A DNA stretch of 64,000 nt from Amycolatopsis coloradensis (GTDB lineage Bacteria; Actinomycetota; Actinomycetes; Mycobacteriales; Pseudonocardiaceae). The stretch is taken from contig NZ_MQUQ01000009.1 in the NCBI RefSeq assembly GCF_001953865.1, positions 176,705 through 240,704 on the forward strand, in the 5' to 3' direction. The translations under genes were made by a program, and so were the position numbers. Every line of letters begins with the position of its first letter. Position 1 is the stretch's first letter. The notes under the pieces were generated by a model. It made no database searches. It was not told the origin of the DNA and saw only the letters and a list, made by a program, of their open reading frames with translations. Positions 35,097 through 43,864 of the stretch are shown piece by piece.

Positions 35097-37277
35097 GTGA
35101 GCACCATTCTCGCTTCTTCCGCGGCGCCGGAACCTGACGACGGCGGCTCGATGCCCGCCCTCAAGCACCGTCCGCGCTCCCTTCCTGTCCCGACCTCTCC
35201 GACCGGCCTCAGGTCGGCTCGGTCGGCGCTTCTGCGCAACGACCTGGTGAACCTGCCGAGCGAGGCCGCGTCCGTGATCACCGGCGGTCTGGCCGATCCT
35301 GCTCGGTTCAAGATGCTGGTCGAAGTCCACAAGCTGGACGACGGCGCGCAGACGTCGCTGCTCAACGCCAAGCGGGTGGGCGAAGGGGACGTGTACGTCA
35401 CCCAGCAGCACGACCGGTACATCGACGCCGGGATCCTCCCCGACCTCGCTGGCGCCCGGTGGGCCCACACGCTGCACAACCAGCTCGACACCGCCACCGG
35501 CGAACTGCGGGCGGCGGAGCTGACGACGGCGACCGGTGCGACCGGACGGCCTTACGCGATGCTCGAACTGAAAGTCGAGAACCACCAGGAGTTCGCGGCA
35601 CGGATTCGCGAGGCGTTCCTCAAGACCGGCCCGGACAACTCGACCGCCGGTAACGACTACACCGACAGCATCCTGCAGTCCGGCGTCAAGGAACCGCTGC
35701 TGCTGGTCCCCATCCGTATCCGGTTCGCCGACGGCTCCGCCGACGAGTACTACCTCGCCGCAATCGACGGCAACTCGCGCCTCGTCTCGGCGTGGAAGGG
35801 CAGGACCGGCGGAAAGGTCGATGAAGCAGCGACCGCCTGCATCGAGACGGTCGTCGGGATCATCACCGGCAAGTCGGTGCGCCGGGCGTCAGCCAAGCAC
35901 GCTCGTGATCAGCTGACGTCCCGTATCGAGCGCGTGAACAAGGGCCTGAAAGAGCCGGTCCTCAGCGAGGCCACGATCCGGGCTGGGCACACCACCGCCG
36001 TACCGTCCGTGGTCTTAGTAGGAGGGTTGGCCTCTGACGGGCAGAGCCCGCTGACCGACCTGGTCGCCGCGCGCGAGGATTTGATCGCAACGATCCACAC
36101 CGACGCGACGCCGTGGGACGAGGTTGCACAGGCGGAGCAGGGAATGGCCAGGCTCCTGCGCCGGGCAGTTGCTCAGGGGCTGATCACGCCCGACGAACGG
36201 ATGGTGATCGAAGGCCGCTGCACTGCGGAAGAGATGCACGCCAAACTCGGGGTCCCCCAGCATCGGCTCTGGGCAGTCGCCGTCACGCTCAAGGCGGTGC
36301 TGAACCAATGGGGCTCCGGCATCCGGACCCTCTTCGCGGAGGAGTTCAACAATCGCAGGGCGACCCGGGCGGTGATCGGTAAGCAGATCGCGTCGACGGC
36401 GTTGTCTGGTTACCGGTCGTGGAACGGCTACAGCGTGGCGGTCAACGCTTTCGCCGACGGTGGCCCGATCAGCGATCAGGTGTGGGCGACCTCCTTCGAG
36501 CTGACCAAGGGTGACAAGCCGGTCGAGGTCCTCGACCGGATCCTTGACGCCGCCCTGGGTGGAGACCAGTCCGCGATCGCGGAGCTGTGCGTGCTCGGTG
36601 GTACAGCGGCGATGCTCGACGGGCTGATCACCCGCGACCGCGGGTCCAAGCTGAACCCGACGTCGGGTGGCGCCGTGCGCACGGTGCCGCTGCGGTTGCG
36701 AGCCCTTCGGGTAGTCGAGGAGCTCGCCAAGTCCAAGGGCGGACTGAAGACTCTGCACTCCCTCGCGACGGCGCACATCGAGGAGCGGTGGGCCAAGCAG
36801 TTCCACTCGGCTGATGACCCGACTGGCAAGTTCCGCGACGGTGACGAAGTTGTCGACGCCGTGGGTACGCAGCAAGAGATCGTGTCCGAGTGGCAGGTTG
36901 TCTACACGGCTGAGCCGAAGCGGGCCCAGGACGCGATCAACGCCGCCACGGCCCAGCAGAACAACACCGGCAAGACCGGCAAGGGCAGTATCGAGCCCAA
37001 GGACGTCACGCTTCGGGCGAAGCTACTCACGGGCGCCGAGTCAGTGCGCGAGGCGGTGAACGGGCTAGTGACCTTGTCGCAGAAGCAAGGCGCGGCCGTC
37101 TTCGGCGGCTACGACCAGGTCGCGACGATCCGGGCGATGCTGCAGGAGAGCCGGGACGAGCTCGCTCGCCACGGTCCGGCGAAGCGGGTGGTGATCATCG
37201 AAGACTCCGACGATGACGGCGGCCAGGAAGGCGGTCCCCTGTTCGGCGACGGCGACGTTCCGCCCCCGATCTCGTGA
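35097..37277 (+). CDS. Large DGNxR-motif (ParB/DGQHR-like) protein, first gene of a two-gene operon
   Basis: A 726-residue soluble protein. The only motif I can name is IRFADGSADEYYLAAIDGNS followed by RLVSAW (about residues 210-235), similar to the DGxxR element of ParB/sulfiredoxin-fold and DndB/DGQHR proteins that bind nucleotides or DNA. Long helical stretches follow, including an AEEMHAKLGVPQHRLW segment that may be a helix-turn-helix. The C-terminus is very acidic (IIEDSDDDGGQEGG). I chose the GTG at 35097 (AAAGGGA upstream); the frame is open from 34497. The stop overlaps the GTG of the next gene. Function unknown; a DNA-targeting accessory system is inferred. Confidence 0.7.
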   Translation: MSTILASSAAPEPDDGGSMPALKHRPRSLPVPTSPTGLRSARSALLRNDLVNLPSEAASVITGGLADPARFKMLVEVHKLDDGAQTSLLNAKRVGEGDVYVTQQHDRYIDAGILPDLAGARWAHTLHNQLDTATGELRAAELTTATGATGRPYAMLELKVENHQEFAARIREAFLKTGPDNSTAGNDYTDSILQSGVKEPLLLVPIRIRFADGSADEYYLAAIDGNSRLVSAWKGRTGGKVDEAATACIETVVGIITGKSVRRASAKHARDQLTSRIERVNKGLKEPVLSEATIRAGHTTAVPSVVLVGGLASDGQSPLTDLVAAREDLIATIHTDATPWDEVAQAEQGMARLLRRAVAQGLITPDERMVIEGRCTAEEMHAKLGVPQHRLWAVAVTLKAVLNQWGSGIRTLFAEEFNNRRATRAVIGKQIASTALSGYRSWNGYSVAVNAFADGGPISDQVWATSFELTKGDKPVEVLDRILDAALGGDQSAIAELCVLGGTAAMLDGLITRDRGSKLNPTSGGAVRTVPLRLRALRVVEELAKSKGGLKTLHSLATAHIEERWAKQFHSADDPTGKFRDGDEVVDAVGTQQEIVSEWQVVYTAEPKRAQDAINAATAQQNNTGKTGKGSIEPKDVTLRAKLLTGAESVREAVNGLVTLSQKQGAAVFGGYDQVATIRAMLQESRDELARHGPAKRVVIIEDSDDDGGQEGGPLFGDGDVPPPIS

Positions 37278-37705
37278 CACCGGACGCCGATATGCGGGCA
37301 CACATCGCCGGCGCCGCCAGCCTGATGCGGCCGGTACTCGATCTTCCCGCGGGGGGCCTCGAGGTGTGCACGGTGTCCGTCCTCCGTCTCGACCGCGCGT
37401 CATCGACTCCGGCGGCCGCGGTGTACGTCACCTGGGGCCCCCGTGGCGATTGCCGGTACGTCGGCAGCGTCCGCCGGCTACAGGACGCGACCGCAGTACG
37501 TACTCGGGTCCGAGAACACCTTCGGCGACGGCCGGAAAGGCGGGCCAACTGGGCCGCGGTCACGGTGCTACCGGTGTTCACAGCGACCTCGCTGGAGATG
37601 CTCCGGCGGTGCGAAGGCTGGGTCGCCCTCGCGCTCGGACCGATCGAAGGAACGGCTCACCCGGTGATCGATATGGAAAACCCGGTCGCCGGCCTCGCAA
37701 TGTAA
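37274..37705 (+). CDS. GIY-YIG-like nuclease, second gene of the operon
   Basis: A 143-residue protein whose GTG overlaps the stop of the preceding gene. AAAVYVTWGPRGDCRYVGSV (about residues 47-66) fits the two strands of a GIY-YIG domain (GIY read as VYV, YIG as YVG). It is followed by an Arg-rich helix VRTRVREHLRRR carrying the expected catalytic Arg and a Glu in RRCEGWVAL. GIY-YIG enzymes cut DNA in homing, repair and restriction. The N-terminal 45 residues are not assigned. Tight coupling to the DGNxR protein implies joint action. Confidence 0.55.
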   Translation: MTPDADMRAHIAGAASLMRPVLDLPAGGLEVCTVSVLRLDRASSTPAAAVYVTWGPRGDCRYVGSVRRLQDATAVRTRVREHLRRRPERRANWAAVTVLPVFTATSLEMLRRCEGWVALALGPIEGTAHPVIDMENPVAGLAM

Positions 37706-37709
37706 CAGC

Positions 37710-37748
37710 GGCCTGCGGTGTGCTTTGGGCACGGGCACACCGCAGGCC
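37710..37748. terminator. Hairpin terminator of the DGNxR/GIY-YIG operon
   Basis: Perfect 14-bp inverted repeat GGCCTGCGGTGTGC (37710-37723) and GCACACCGCAGGCC (37735-37748), five bases after the stop codon of the second gene. This shows the operon ends here. Confidence 0.8.
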
Positions 37749-38371
37749 TTCGCGTGCTCGACTACACGGACGCGATGGTGACCCCCACCTCGAGCGCGCC
37801 GCAGCCTCGAAGCAGGTCCGACCGTGCAGCGGACGCTGACCAAGATCAACTAGGCCACGCACACCATGACGGCGTACAGACCGAAGCCGACCGTCCCAAC
37901 GTGCGCCGCGACCCCATCCGCTACAGCGCGCGAGGCGACTTCAGCTCGCCGCACAAAATCGACCTAATCGTGTGCCTCATCAGAACCCGCCACGTCCACC
38001 GCTTCGTGCTCGCTTCACCCGAGTGGGCCAGGCGCGGGCATCGTCTCAGGTGTCCGGTCCGAGCGAAGTTGGCGTAGGAGCGCATCCCTGCACTGCGTTC
38101 CGCCCCGTAGATGTGGACGGTGGGTGGTGAATTGTCCGGACCTACTTGGCAGATTGAGCGGTGCGCCGCACTGCCGAAGTGCGGACCGCGGCATTCGCGG
38201 CCTTAGCCCGAACAAAGACTCGGCACGGTAGCCGCGGTCCGCCGTTGTATCAAACGACCCCGAGCGGCGCCAAGCTCCCCTACTTCAGCAGCACGACACC
38301 GCCACAATACGTAATCTCCGACGGACCACATGCGGCATCTGGTCCCCATCGGTAGGACTACCGACCAGCCG
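37749..38371. other. Intergenic region without a convincing gene
   Basis: About 620 bases between the operon terminator and the end of the convergent nSTAND1-WD40 gene. A plus-strand frame to 38077 (ending SPEWARRGHRLRCPVRAKL) looks partly protein-like but has no start signal or known family. Confidence 0.4.
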
Positions 38372-41300
38372 TCATCCCGTTTTGGGGACGGCCGGGAGCA
38401 TCCACCGGTGGCGGACTGCCGATGTAAGCGGCGGCAGGGTGCACCGTTGAGCATCCGCGATGAGATCGGGAAGTGGACGTGGGGCTGGCCACCTCATAAT
38501 CTTGCCATCCCGTCCGCAGGTAATCAGGGTGCCATCCGAGGCCAATACGAGCCCGGTGATGCGGCCGTCGTTGCCGGGCAATGAGTAAAGCAGTCGACCG
38601 TCGAAGTCCCATACCCGTGTGATCCCGTCATCTCCACCGCCGACGATGACTAGGCCAGCGGTGGTTACGGCGAACGGGTGAGCCAAGGGCGCTCCAGGGA
38701 TGTCGAGGACATGTAGCAGCGAGCCGTCCCGGCCGTACACGCGAACAGTGCCGTCAAAGGAGCTGGTGATAAGGCGTCCATCCGGTCCGAAGGCCAGGGA
38801 CGCGGCAGGATGCTTCTCTTCGGTGGTGGAGTACAGCATCGTCCCGTCGCGGTCCCAGACTCGGGCAATGCAGTCCTTCGATGCGGTCGCAAGCCGCCCG
38901 TCACCGGCGAATGCGAGTGCATTCACTGCGTCTTTGTGTCCTTTGAACTGGTGGAATAATTCGCCGTCGGTACCCCAGATCCGGACTACGCCGGTCTCGG
39001 TGCCGGACGCGAGCCGACCGTCCGGCGCGAATGCGATCTGCTGCACCTGTGCATCGTGTCCGACGAGCGTGTGCAGCAACTGGCCAGCGACGTCCCATAT
39101 TAATATAGCGCCGTCAGCATCGACGGCGGCAAGACGCTCGTGCGCAGCGAAGGTGACTAACTCCAACCGCTTCTGGCTGGGCGCGGTCAATGTTCGGAGC
39201 AGTCGACCTTTGGCGTCCTGGATCGAGATTTTCACGTCGCGATCAGCAGTGGTAGCGAAGCTCTCGTCAGGAACGAACGCGCAGAAACTTTCTCCGTTCG
39301 AATACTGGAGCACCTGTCCGCCTAGGTCATTGACTATAAATCTTCCCATTCGACCTGCAGGATCGTTCGTGTGCGCCAGCTCGGCAATATGCCCAGCAAT
39401 ATACTCATCCACCCCGCAATTGGAGAAGAACTCGGTCGTACGTGTGCCGACGTCCCAGACATGAAGTGTGTCGCGTCCACTTGCGACTAGCCGACCGCCC
39501 TCATTGAAGCCGAAGATGCGCACATCCTTCGTGTTCATGGTCCAGACGTGAGCAACCTCGTCACTCGACTCGTACAACCGCACCTCACCGCAGTCGGCAA
39601 GCGCCAGCAGTCTGCCGGGTCCATACGCCAACGAGACCCGCTTTCTGTCCTCAATAAGGATACCGGCGACCTGAAAACTACGGTAATCGTCCAGCCGAAA
39701 AACGTATACGGCACCGCTTTCGACATACGCTAGGTAACCTGAGTCGGACAAGGCGAGGTCGAGCACAGAAATGCCCGCACGATAGTTTTCCATGATCGGC
39801 GGGCGGTCGCCCTTCGAGACGTAGTAAGTACCGTTCTGATGTCCGGCGGCGATGTGTCCGCTCCTCGACACAGCCAAGGCGGTGACTGGCGCCAATCTTT
39901 TACTACGAAGAGAGTACAGTTCAGGGCCGCTGCGGCCCCAGACTCGAACCACTCCGTCCGGACCGGCTGTGACCAGGAAATTGTCCGGTGTAAATGCGAC
40001 CATTGTCCGCGATCCACCCGCTAACTGCTCGCCGTCCCCCGCTAACTGGCGGAGCAGATTCCCGTCGGCGTCCCACAGACATGCTGCAAACTCGGCGGCA
40101 GCAGCAAGTTGCCCATCGGCCCCGAACCTCAGGCTGGAGATTGTGTCCAGCTCGCCCTTGAGTTGTCGGAGCATCGTTCCATCAACGCCCCACAGGATGA
40201 CCCGTCCCGTAGCGTCACCCGACGCCAGCCGGCCATCCGATGAGAACGCGAGCTGGCGGACGTCCGCATCGTGTTCGGTCAGTACATGCAGCAGGGCGCC
40301 GCCTTCCGCCCAGATCTGGATTGTGTTCGCGTTGGCCGTGGCGATATGGCCATCGGGTGCAAGAGCAGCACATTTTACGTCCCCAGTAGTGAGGACGTGC
40401 CTTAAACATGTGGCTAGCGACCGGTATAGCGCGGTGCTAGCGGTCGACGTGGGCGCCAGCTCGGTGCACGCGGCGAGCGAAAGGCTGATCGCCGTCGCCG
40501 GATCGCTGTCGAGAATTTCAAGGGCGCGGTTGCCCGCCACGCTCGCCCGTCTCCGGCGCTCGATCGCGGCGTCCTCCCTCGAAGCGGCCATGAAGTCAGC
40601 GAGCGGATCGGGGAACACCACTTTGGTTGCGTCCAGATCAGCGAGTCGCTCGGCGGGGACCAGGTAGCTCGTGGATCGTCCCGAGTTTAGCCACGCCTGC
40701 GCGAGCGGCAGCAGTTCGGTGATTCGCCGCAACGTGCTGCGGTTCGCCTCGATATAGTCGGCCAGCGGCGGCCACTGCCGCAGCAGCGCCTCGTGTGCCA
40801 CGTCGTAGGTAGTGCTTCCGTCCTGGTCGACGTCGCTGGTGAGCAGGTGGACCTGCACGAACCCGGCGACGACCTCTTGTTGCTTGACCGTCAGGGCATC
40901 CTCCTGCACGTACCGACGGGTGGGCTCGTCGCCGTCAAGGTTCACGAATAGGAGGAGTGTAGTCAGTACGGTGTCGAGGTCCTGCGTTATAGCGGCCATG
41001 GCAGCCTCCGCGCGGCCGGTGATCGCCCCACCTACCTTGCCTGCATGCAGATAGTCATTCCTGCGGATGTACCGGTATCGATCGAGACCGTCGTACAACT
41101 CGCAGAGCAGTGAGCTGAGGAGGGGCAGTGCGTCACCGCGGCCGGTGTCGCGCACAATCTCCTCCACCAGTCCTGGCTCGAATCTCGTGTCGGTCAGGGC
41201 AGCTGGACCGTCCACGACCTCGCGGATCTGCTGCGGGCTGAGCACGTTCACCATGAGTGGGAGTTTGAATAGCTCAGCACCAGGCCCTTGCTGGAACAGC

Positions 41301-42124
41301 CCGACCCATTCCGACCGCACGGTCACCACCACACACAGCCGAGCGTCGCACGCCACCAACGCGTACAGCAACGCGAGGAACAGGTGCCGCTCCTGCTCGG
41401 TATGCTGGATCGCGGCATCCTCGAACTGATCAACAACAAGCAGCACCCGTTGCCGGGGCCCGCGCGCCGCCTCAACCGCATGCAACACCTTTTCCGGCGC
41501 CGGGGCGGGGCCGCCGTTCCACACTGCAGCCAACACAGTTTGTGCCGTCCCTCGAACCTCCGTCCCGAAGACCTTTTCAAGCTCGTTGATCCCTGAACTC
41601 CCAGGCGTGATCACTTGCAGGACGGCCCAATCGTCATCGAGTAACGGCAGCAGTCCTGCCCGCACAAGGGAGGACTTTCCACTGCCGGAGGGGCCCACGA
41701 CCGGAATGAATCGCTGTCTAGATTCCCGGCTCTGCGCGCGCCCAACAAGTTCGCGCACATCATCCCTGCGACCAAAGAACACCCCAGCCCGGTCACGCTT
41801 GTAGGCGACTAGTCCCGGATACGGGTTCCTGCCCGTCCACTCCGGCCGCGGCAGCCGACCACGCCACCGCAGCCATCCAGCGCGTATACCGACTACCCCG
41901 ACTAGGACGGCGCCAATCAGCCACGACCAATCGACAATCGGCTGTGCCCAGCTCGGCCAGCGCTCCGGTTCCGCCGTCACTAGGTTCGTAAGGACCCCCA
42001 TCCCGACCCCTAGTAGGAACAACCCGAGCCCGGAAGACCGCACTGGCCGCATTCGGCGCCTCGGCCACATTCGCACCACACCTACCAGTCCTTCGCCAGG
42101 GGCAATTCGTTTCAGGCTTGTCAT
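38372..42124 (-). CDS. Membrane nSTAND1 NTPase with WD40 repeats
   Basis: A 1250-residue protein. Two N-terminal membrane spans (SSGLGLFLLGVGMGVLTNLV and WSWLIGAVLVGVVGIRAGWL) come first. Next is the nSTAND1 signature NPYPGLVAYKRDRAGVFFGR, Walker A VVGPSGSGKSSLVRAGLLPL (about 145) and Walker B RVLLVVDQFEDA (about 231), then a helical domain. From about residue 580 to the end about 14 WD40 repeats form one or two propellers (GRLASGTETGVVRIWGTDGE is typical). In related proteins the propeller senses a ligand and the NTPase oligomerises; here the membrane segments replace a soluble effector. The start is uncertain (42124 or 42184) and lacks a clear RBS. Role in signalling or defence is inferred. 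Confidence 0.85.
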   Translation of the reverse strand: MTSLKRIAPGEGLVGVVRMWPRRRMRPVRSSGLGLFLLGVGMGVLTNLVTAEPERWPSWAQPIVDWSWLIGAVLVGVVGIRAGWLRWRGRLPRPEWTGRNPYPGLVAYKRDRAGVFFGRRDDVRELVGRAQSRESRQRFIPVVGPSGSGKSSLVRAGLLPLLDDDWAVLQVITPGSSGINELEKVFGTEVRGTAQTVLAAVWNGGPAPAPEKVLHAVEAARGPRQRVLLVVDQFEDAAIQHTEQERHLFLALLYALVACDARLCVVVTVRSEWVGLFQQGPGAELFKLPLMVNVLSPQQIREVVDGPAALTDTRFEPGLVEEIVRDTGRGDALPLLSSLLCELYDGLDRYRYIRRNDYLHAGKVGGAITGRAEAAMAAITQDLDTVLTTLLLFVNLDGDEPTRRYVQEDALTVKQQEVVAGFVQVHLLTSDVDQDGSTTYDVAHEALLRQWPPLADYIEANRSTLRRITELLPLAQAWLNSGRSTSYLVPAERLADLDATKVVFPDPLADFMAASREDAAIERRRRASVAGNRALEILDSDPATAISLSLAACTELAPTSTASTALYRSLATCLRHVLTTGDVKCAALAPDGHIATANANTIQIWAEGGALLHVLTEHDADVRQLAFSSDGRLASGDATGRVILWGVDGTMLRQLKGELDTISSLRFGADGQLAAAAEFAACLWDADGNLLRQLAGDGEQLAGGSRTMVAFTPDNFLVTAGPDGVVRVWGRSGPELYSLRSKRLAPVTALAVSRSGHIAAGHQNGTYYVSKGDRPPIMENYRAGISVLDLALSDSGYLAYVESGAVYVFRLDDYRSFQVAGILIEDRKRVSLAYGPGRLLALADCGEVRLYESSDEVAHVWTMNTKDVRIFGFNEGGRLVASGRDTLHVWDVGTRTTEFFSNCGVDEYIAGHIAELAHTNDPAGRMGRFIVNDLGGQVLQYSNGESFCAFVPDESFATTADRDVKISIQDAKGRLLRTLTAPSQKRLELVTFAAHERLAAVDADGAILIWDVAGQLLHTLVGHDAQVQQIAFAPDGRLASGTETGVVRIWGTDGELFHQFKGHKDAVNALAFAGDGRLATASKDCIARVWDRDGTMLYSTTEEKHPAASLAFGPDGRLITSSFDGTVRVYGRDGSLLHVLDIPGAPLAHPFAVTTAGLVIVGGGDDGITRVWDFDGRLLYSLPGNDGRITGLVLASDGTLITCGRDGKIMRWPAPRPLPDLIADAQRCTLPPLTSAVRHRWMLPAVPKTG

Positions 42125-42211
42125 TACGAGCCACCGTGTCCAACCATGGCGGCGATACCGGCCCCGCCACGTCCGCGACGTCACCCCACGAACGCACCCC
42201 GTCGCCGATGA

Positions 42212-42562
42212 CCATCAACTCACGACGGCCACCAGGTCAACCGCTCCATCACCGCCCGACCTACCGACGAGAACAGCGTTGCTACACCAACAGGGACCCG
42301 AGGCAGCGCCGCCGAACGCGGCTACGGCCGAAACTGACAGAAGAACCGCGCCGCCTACCTCCGCGAACACCGACTCTGCACGCAATGCCCGCAACCGGCC
42401 ACAGTGGCCGACCACTACCCCGAAACCCGGCGCTCCCTCATCGCCCGCGGAATACCCGACCCCGACGCCTGGCACCGACTCAGGCCACTGTGCAAACCGT
42501 GTCACGACCGGCACACTGGGCTTACAAGCCCTGGGGGCTGGAATAGCGGTGCAGGTCTTTGA
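42212..42562 (+). pseudogene. HNH endonuclease gene broken by an in-frame stop
   Basis: One frame reads GSAAERGYGRN, then TGA, then QKNRAAYLREHRLCTQCPQP, ATVADHYPETRRSL and RLRPLCKPCHDRHTG. This matches small phage-type HNH nucleases: CxxC zinc ligands in CTQC, the HNH His in VADHY, and CKPCHDRHTG at the end. The TGA stands where such proteins usually have Trp in a (K/R)W(Q/R) motif, so a single base change probably killed the gene. No start codon is clear upstream. HNH genes usually sit next to phage terminase genes, absent here. Confidence 0.7.
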
Positions 42563-42573
42563 CCATACTTCCC

Positions 42574-43119
42574 TTATCTCTCGCCAGGCTTCTTGCCAGC
42601 CTCTTCGTGCTCCAGCCAGTACTTTGCGAAAGCTTCTGCAATTTGCTCGCGACGAGTCTTGATGTGCACAGACTCTCCGCTGGGACCGACAACATCGGCC
42701 TGAATCTCATGAGGCAACCAAATTAAGCCATCCTGTCGCACGCGGCGCCTCAACCTCGACAGCTCTTTTGTCTCGAAGAGGAAATGCTTACCTGGTTTCG
42801 CCAGGTCAAAAACGATGACCGGAGACGGAGCATCGAATCCTTCCTGCAGGGCCTCCACGATCGTCGGCTGACCTTCGGCAAGCTCCTGCAAGAACTCCAG
42901 AAGTTCCGCCCGTTGATCGGGTTCGCCACCAGAGGTTCCCTTTGGCGCGTTTGACTTATCCGGTGTTTCGGGTTCGAATTTTAGGATCTCGTGACCAGGT
43001 ACCGAACTGGCAATTTCTTTGACGATTTCCGGCGTTTGTCGCCCTTGCTTTTCGTCAAGAATCATGCGTAGCCGGGCTGCAGCGATCTCTTCCTCGGTTA
43101 CGCGACGCGATCGAGTCAT
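42574..43119 (-). CDS. Unknown soluble protein, last gene of the toxin operon
   Basis: A 181-residue acidic/charged protein (TEEEIAAARLRMILDEKQ, LLEFLQELAEGQPTIVEALQ, IAEAFAKYWLEHEEAGKK). No known family. Its ATG overlaps the stop of the upstream gene (ATGA). The sequence is visibly less GC-rich than its surroundings. It is probably co-translated with the membrane protein upstream. Confidence 0.65.
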   Translation of the reverse strand: MTRSRRVTEEEIAAARLRMILDEKQGRQTPEIVKEIASSVPGHEILKFEPETPDKSNAPKGTSGGEPDQRAELLEFLQELAEGQPTIVEALQEGFDAPSPVIVFDLAKPGKHFLFETKELSRLRRRVRQDGLIWLPHEIQADVVGPSGESVHIKTRREQIAEAFAKYWLEHEEAGKKPGER

Positions 43120-43454
43120 TTGCCCTGCCCTATCTGGTCTGCTTGCTCCAGTATGTCACTGAGGGCCCGTTGGTGGAACACGTCAAGCAGGTCGTTCTCA
43201 TCCTGCTGGGCAAGGTCAGACCTCGCAAGTTTCATCATCAGACTCAAGCCGAGTGCACGCTTCGCTGCCGACTCGTCCATGGCGAGCTCGGCAGCCCAGG
43301 TGAACCGCCGCCACCACTCCTCACGACGTGCGGCTAGCTCCCGCTGCTCAGTCGCCCGGTCGTTCGCCCGTGAGCCCAGGCGGGCACCGAAGAACGCAGC
43401 TGTGGGGGCCAGTACGCCGATAGCGGCGGTGATCGCGATCTGCCAACCGCTCAC
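43116..43454 (-). CDS. Small single-span membrane protein in the toxin operon
   Basis: A 112-residue protein with one N-terminal span (WQIAITAAIGVLAPTAAFFG) followed by a charged cytoplasmic helix region (NDRATEQRELAARREEWWRR). The GTG at 43454 overlaps the stop of the Imm1 gene (GTGA), and its own stop overlaps the next start. The ORF extends to 43538, but that part lies inside the Imm1 gene. Function unknown. Confidence 0.6.
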   Translation of the reverse strand: MSGWQIAITAAIGVLAPTAAFFGARLGSRANDRATEQRELAARREEWWRRFTWAAELAMDESAAKRALGLSLMMKLARSDLAQQDENDLLDVFHQRALSDILEQADQIGQGK

Positions 43455-43864
43455 TCGACGTCCCGCCAACCCACTCCAGCAGGCCGGGCACCACCCGAGG
43501 CGACGTAGTCGTGGACAGCCTTGCGCACGACAGGCCACGAGATCTCTGCGTTGCTCTGCACGACGCGTTCGTGCGACTGGTAGTCGTAGGCCACAGGCTC
43601 CGGCGACGTCGCGCCCGACGTGCTGATGACGCTCGTCTCGCCCCGGCCCATGTAGCCGACGAACCCAACCTGCTCGGTACGCACACCGAATTGGAGGATC
43701 GACCTGTGCTCCTCGCCTTCCCAGGCAAGCTCGGCGATCACGCCCACCGGCGCCGCCGTCGCCTCGACCAGCATCCGGTCCAACAGGGCATCCACCTGGG
43801 CCGCGTCAGCCAGATCGAACGGCTCCCGCTGACCTGGGTCATACCAGGCTTTCACCACTGCCAC
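43451..43864 (-). CDS. Imm1-family immunity protein
   Basis: A 137-residue cytoplasmic protein with the Imm1 pattern: an early VKAWYDPGQ segment, LLDRMLVEATAAPVGVIAEL, EGEEHRSILQFGV, VGFVGYMGRG, and a late PVVRKAVHDYVASG helix. Imm1 proteins neutralise cognate polymorphic toxins, frequently nucleic-acid deaminases. The gene starts 13 bases inside the end of the deaminase-like toxin gene, the classical toxin-then-immunity order. It should bind and block the toxin's C-terminal domain. Confidence 0.8.
   Translation of the reverse strand: MAVVKAWYDPGQREPFDLADAAQVDALLDRMLVEATAAPVGVIAELAWEGEEHRSILQFGVRTEQVGFVGYMGRGETSVISTSGATSPEPVAYDYQSHERVVQSNAEISWPVVRKAVHDYVASGGARPAGVGWRDVE

Noticed and set aside
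37718..38077. Plus-strand 119-residue ORF
   Set aside because: It begins inside the operon terminator, and its first half has noise composition; only the last 50 residues look protein-like.
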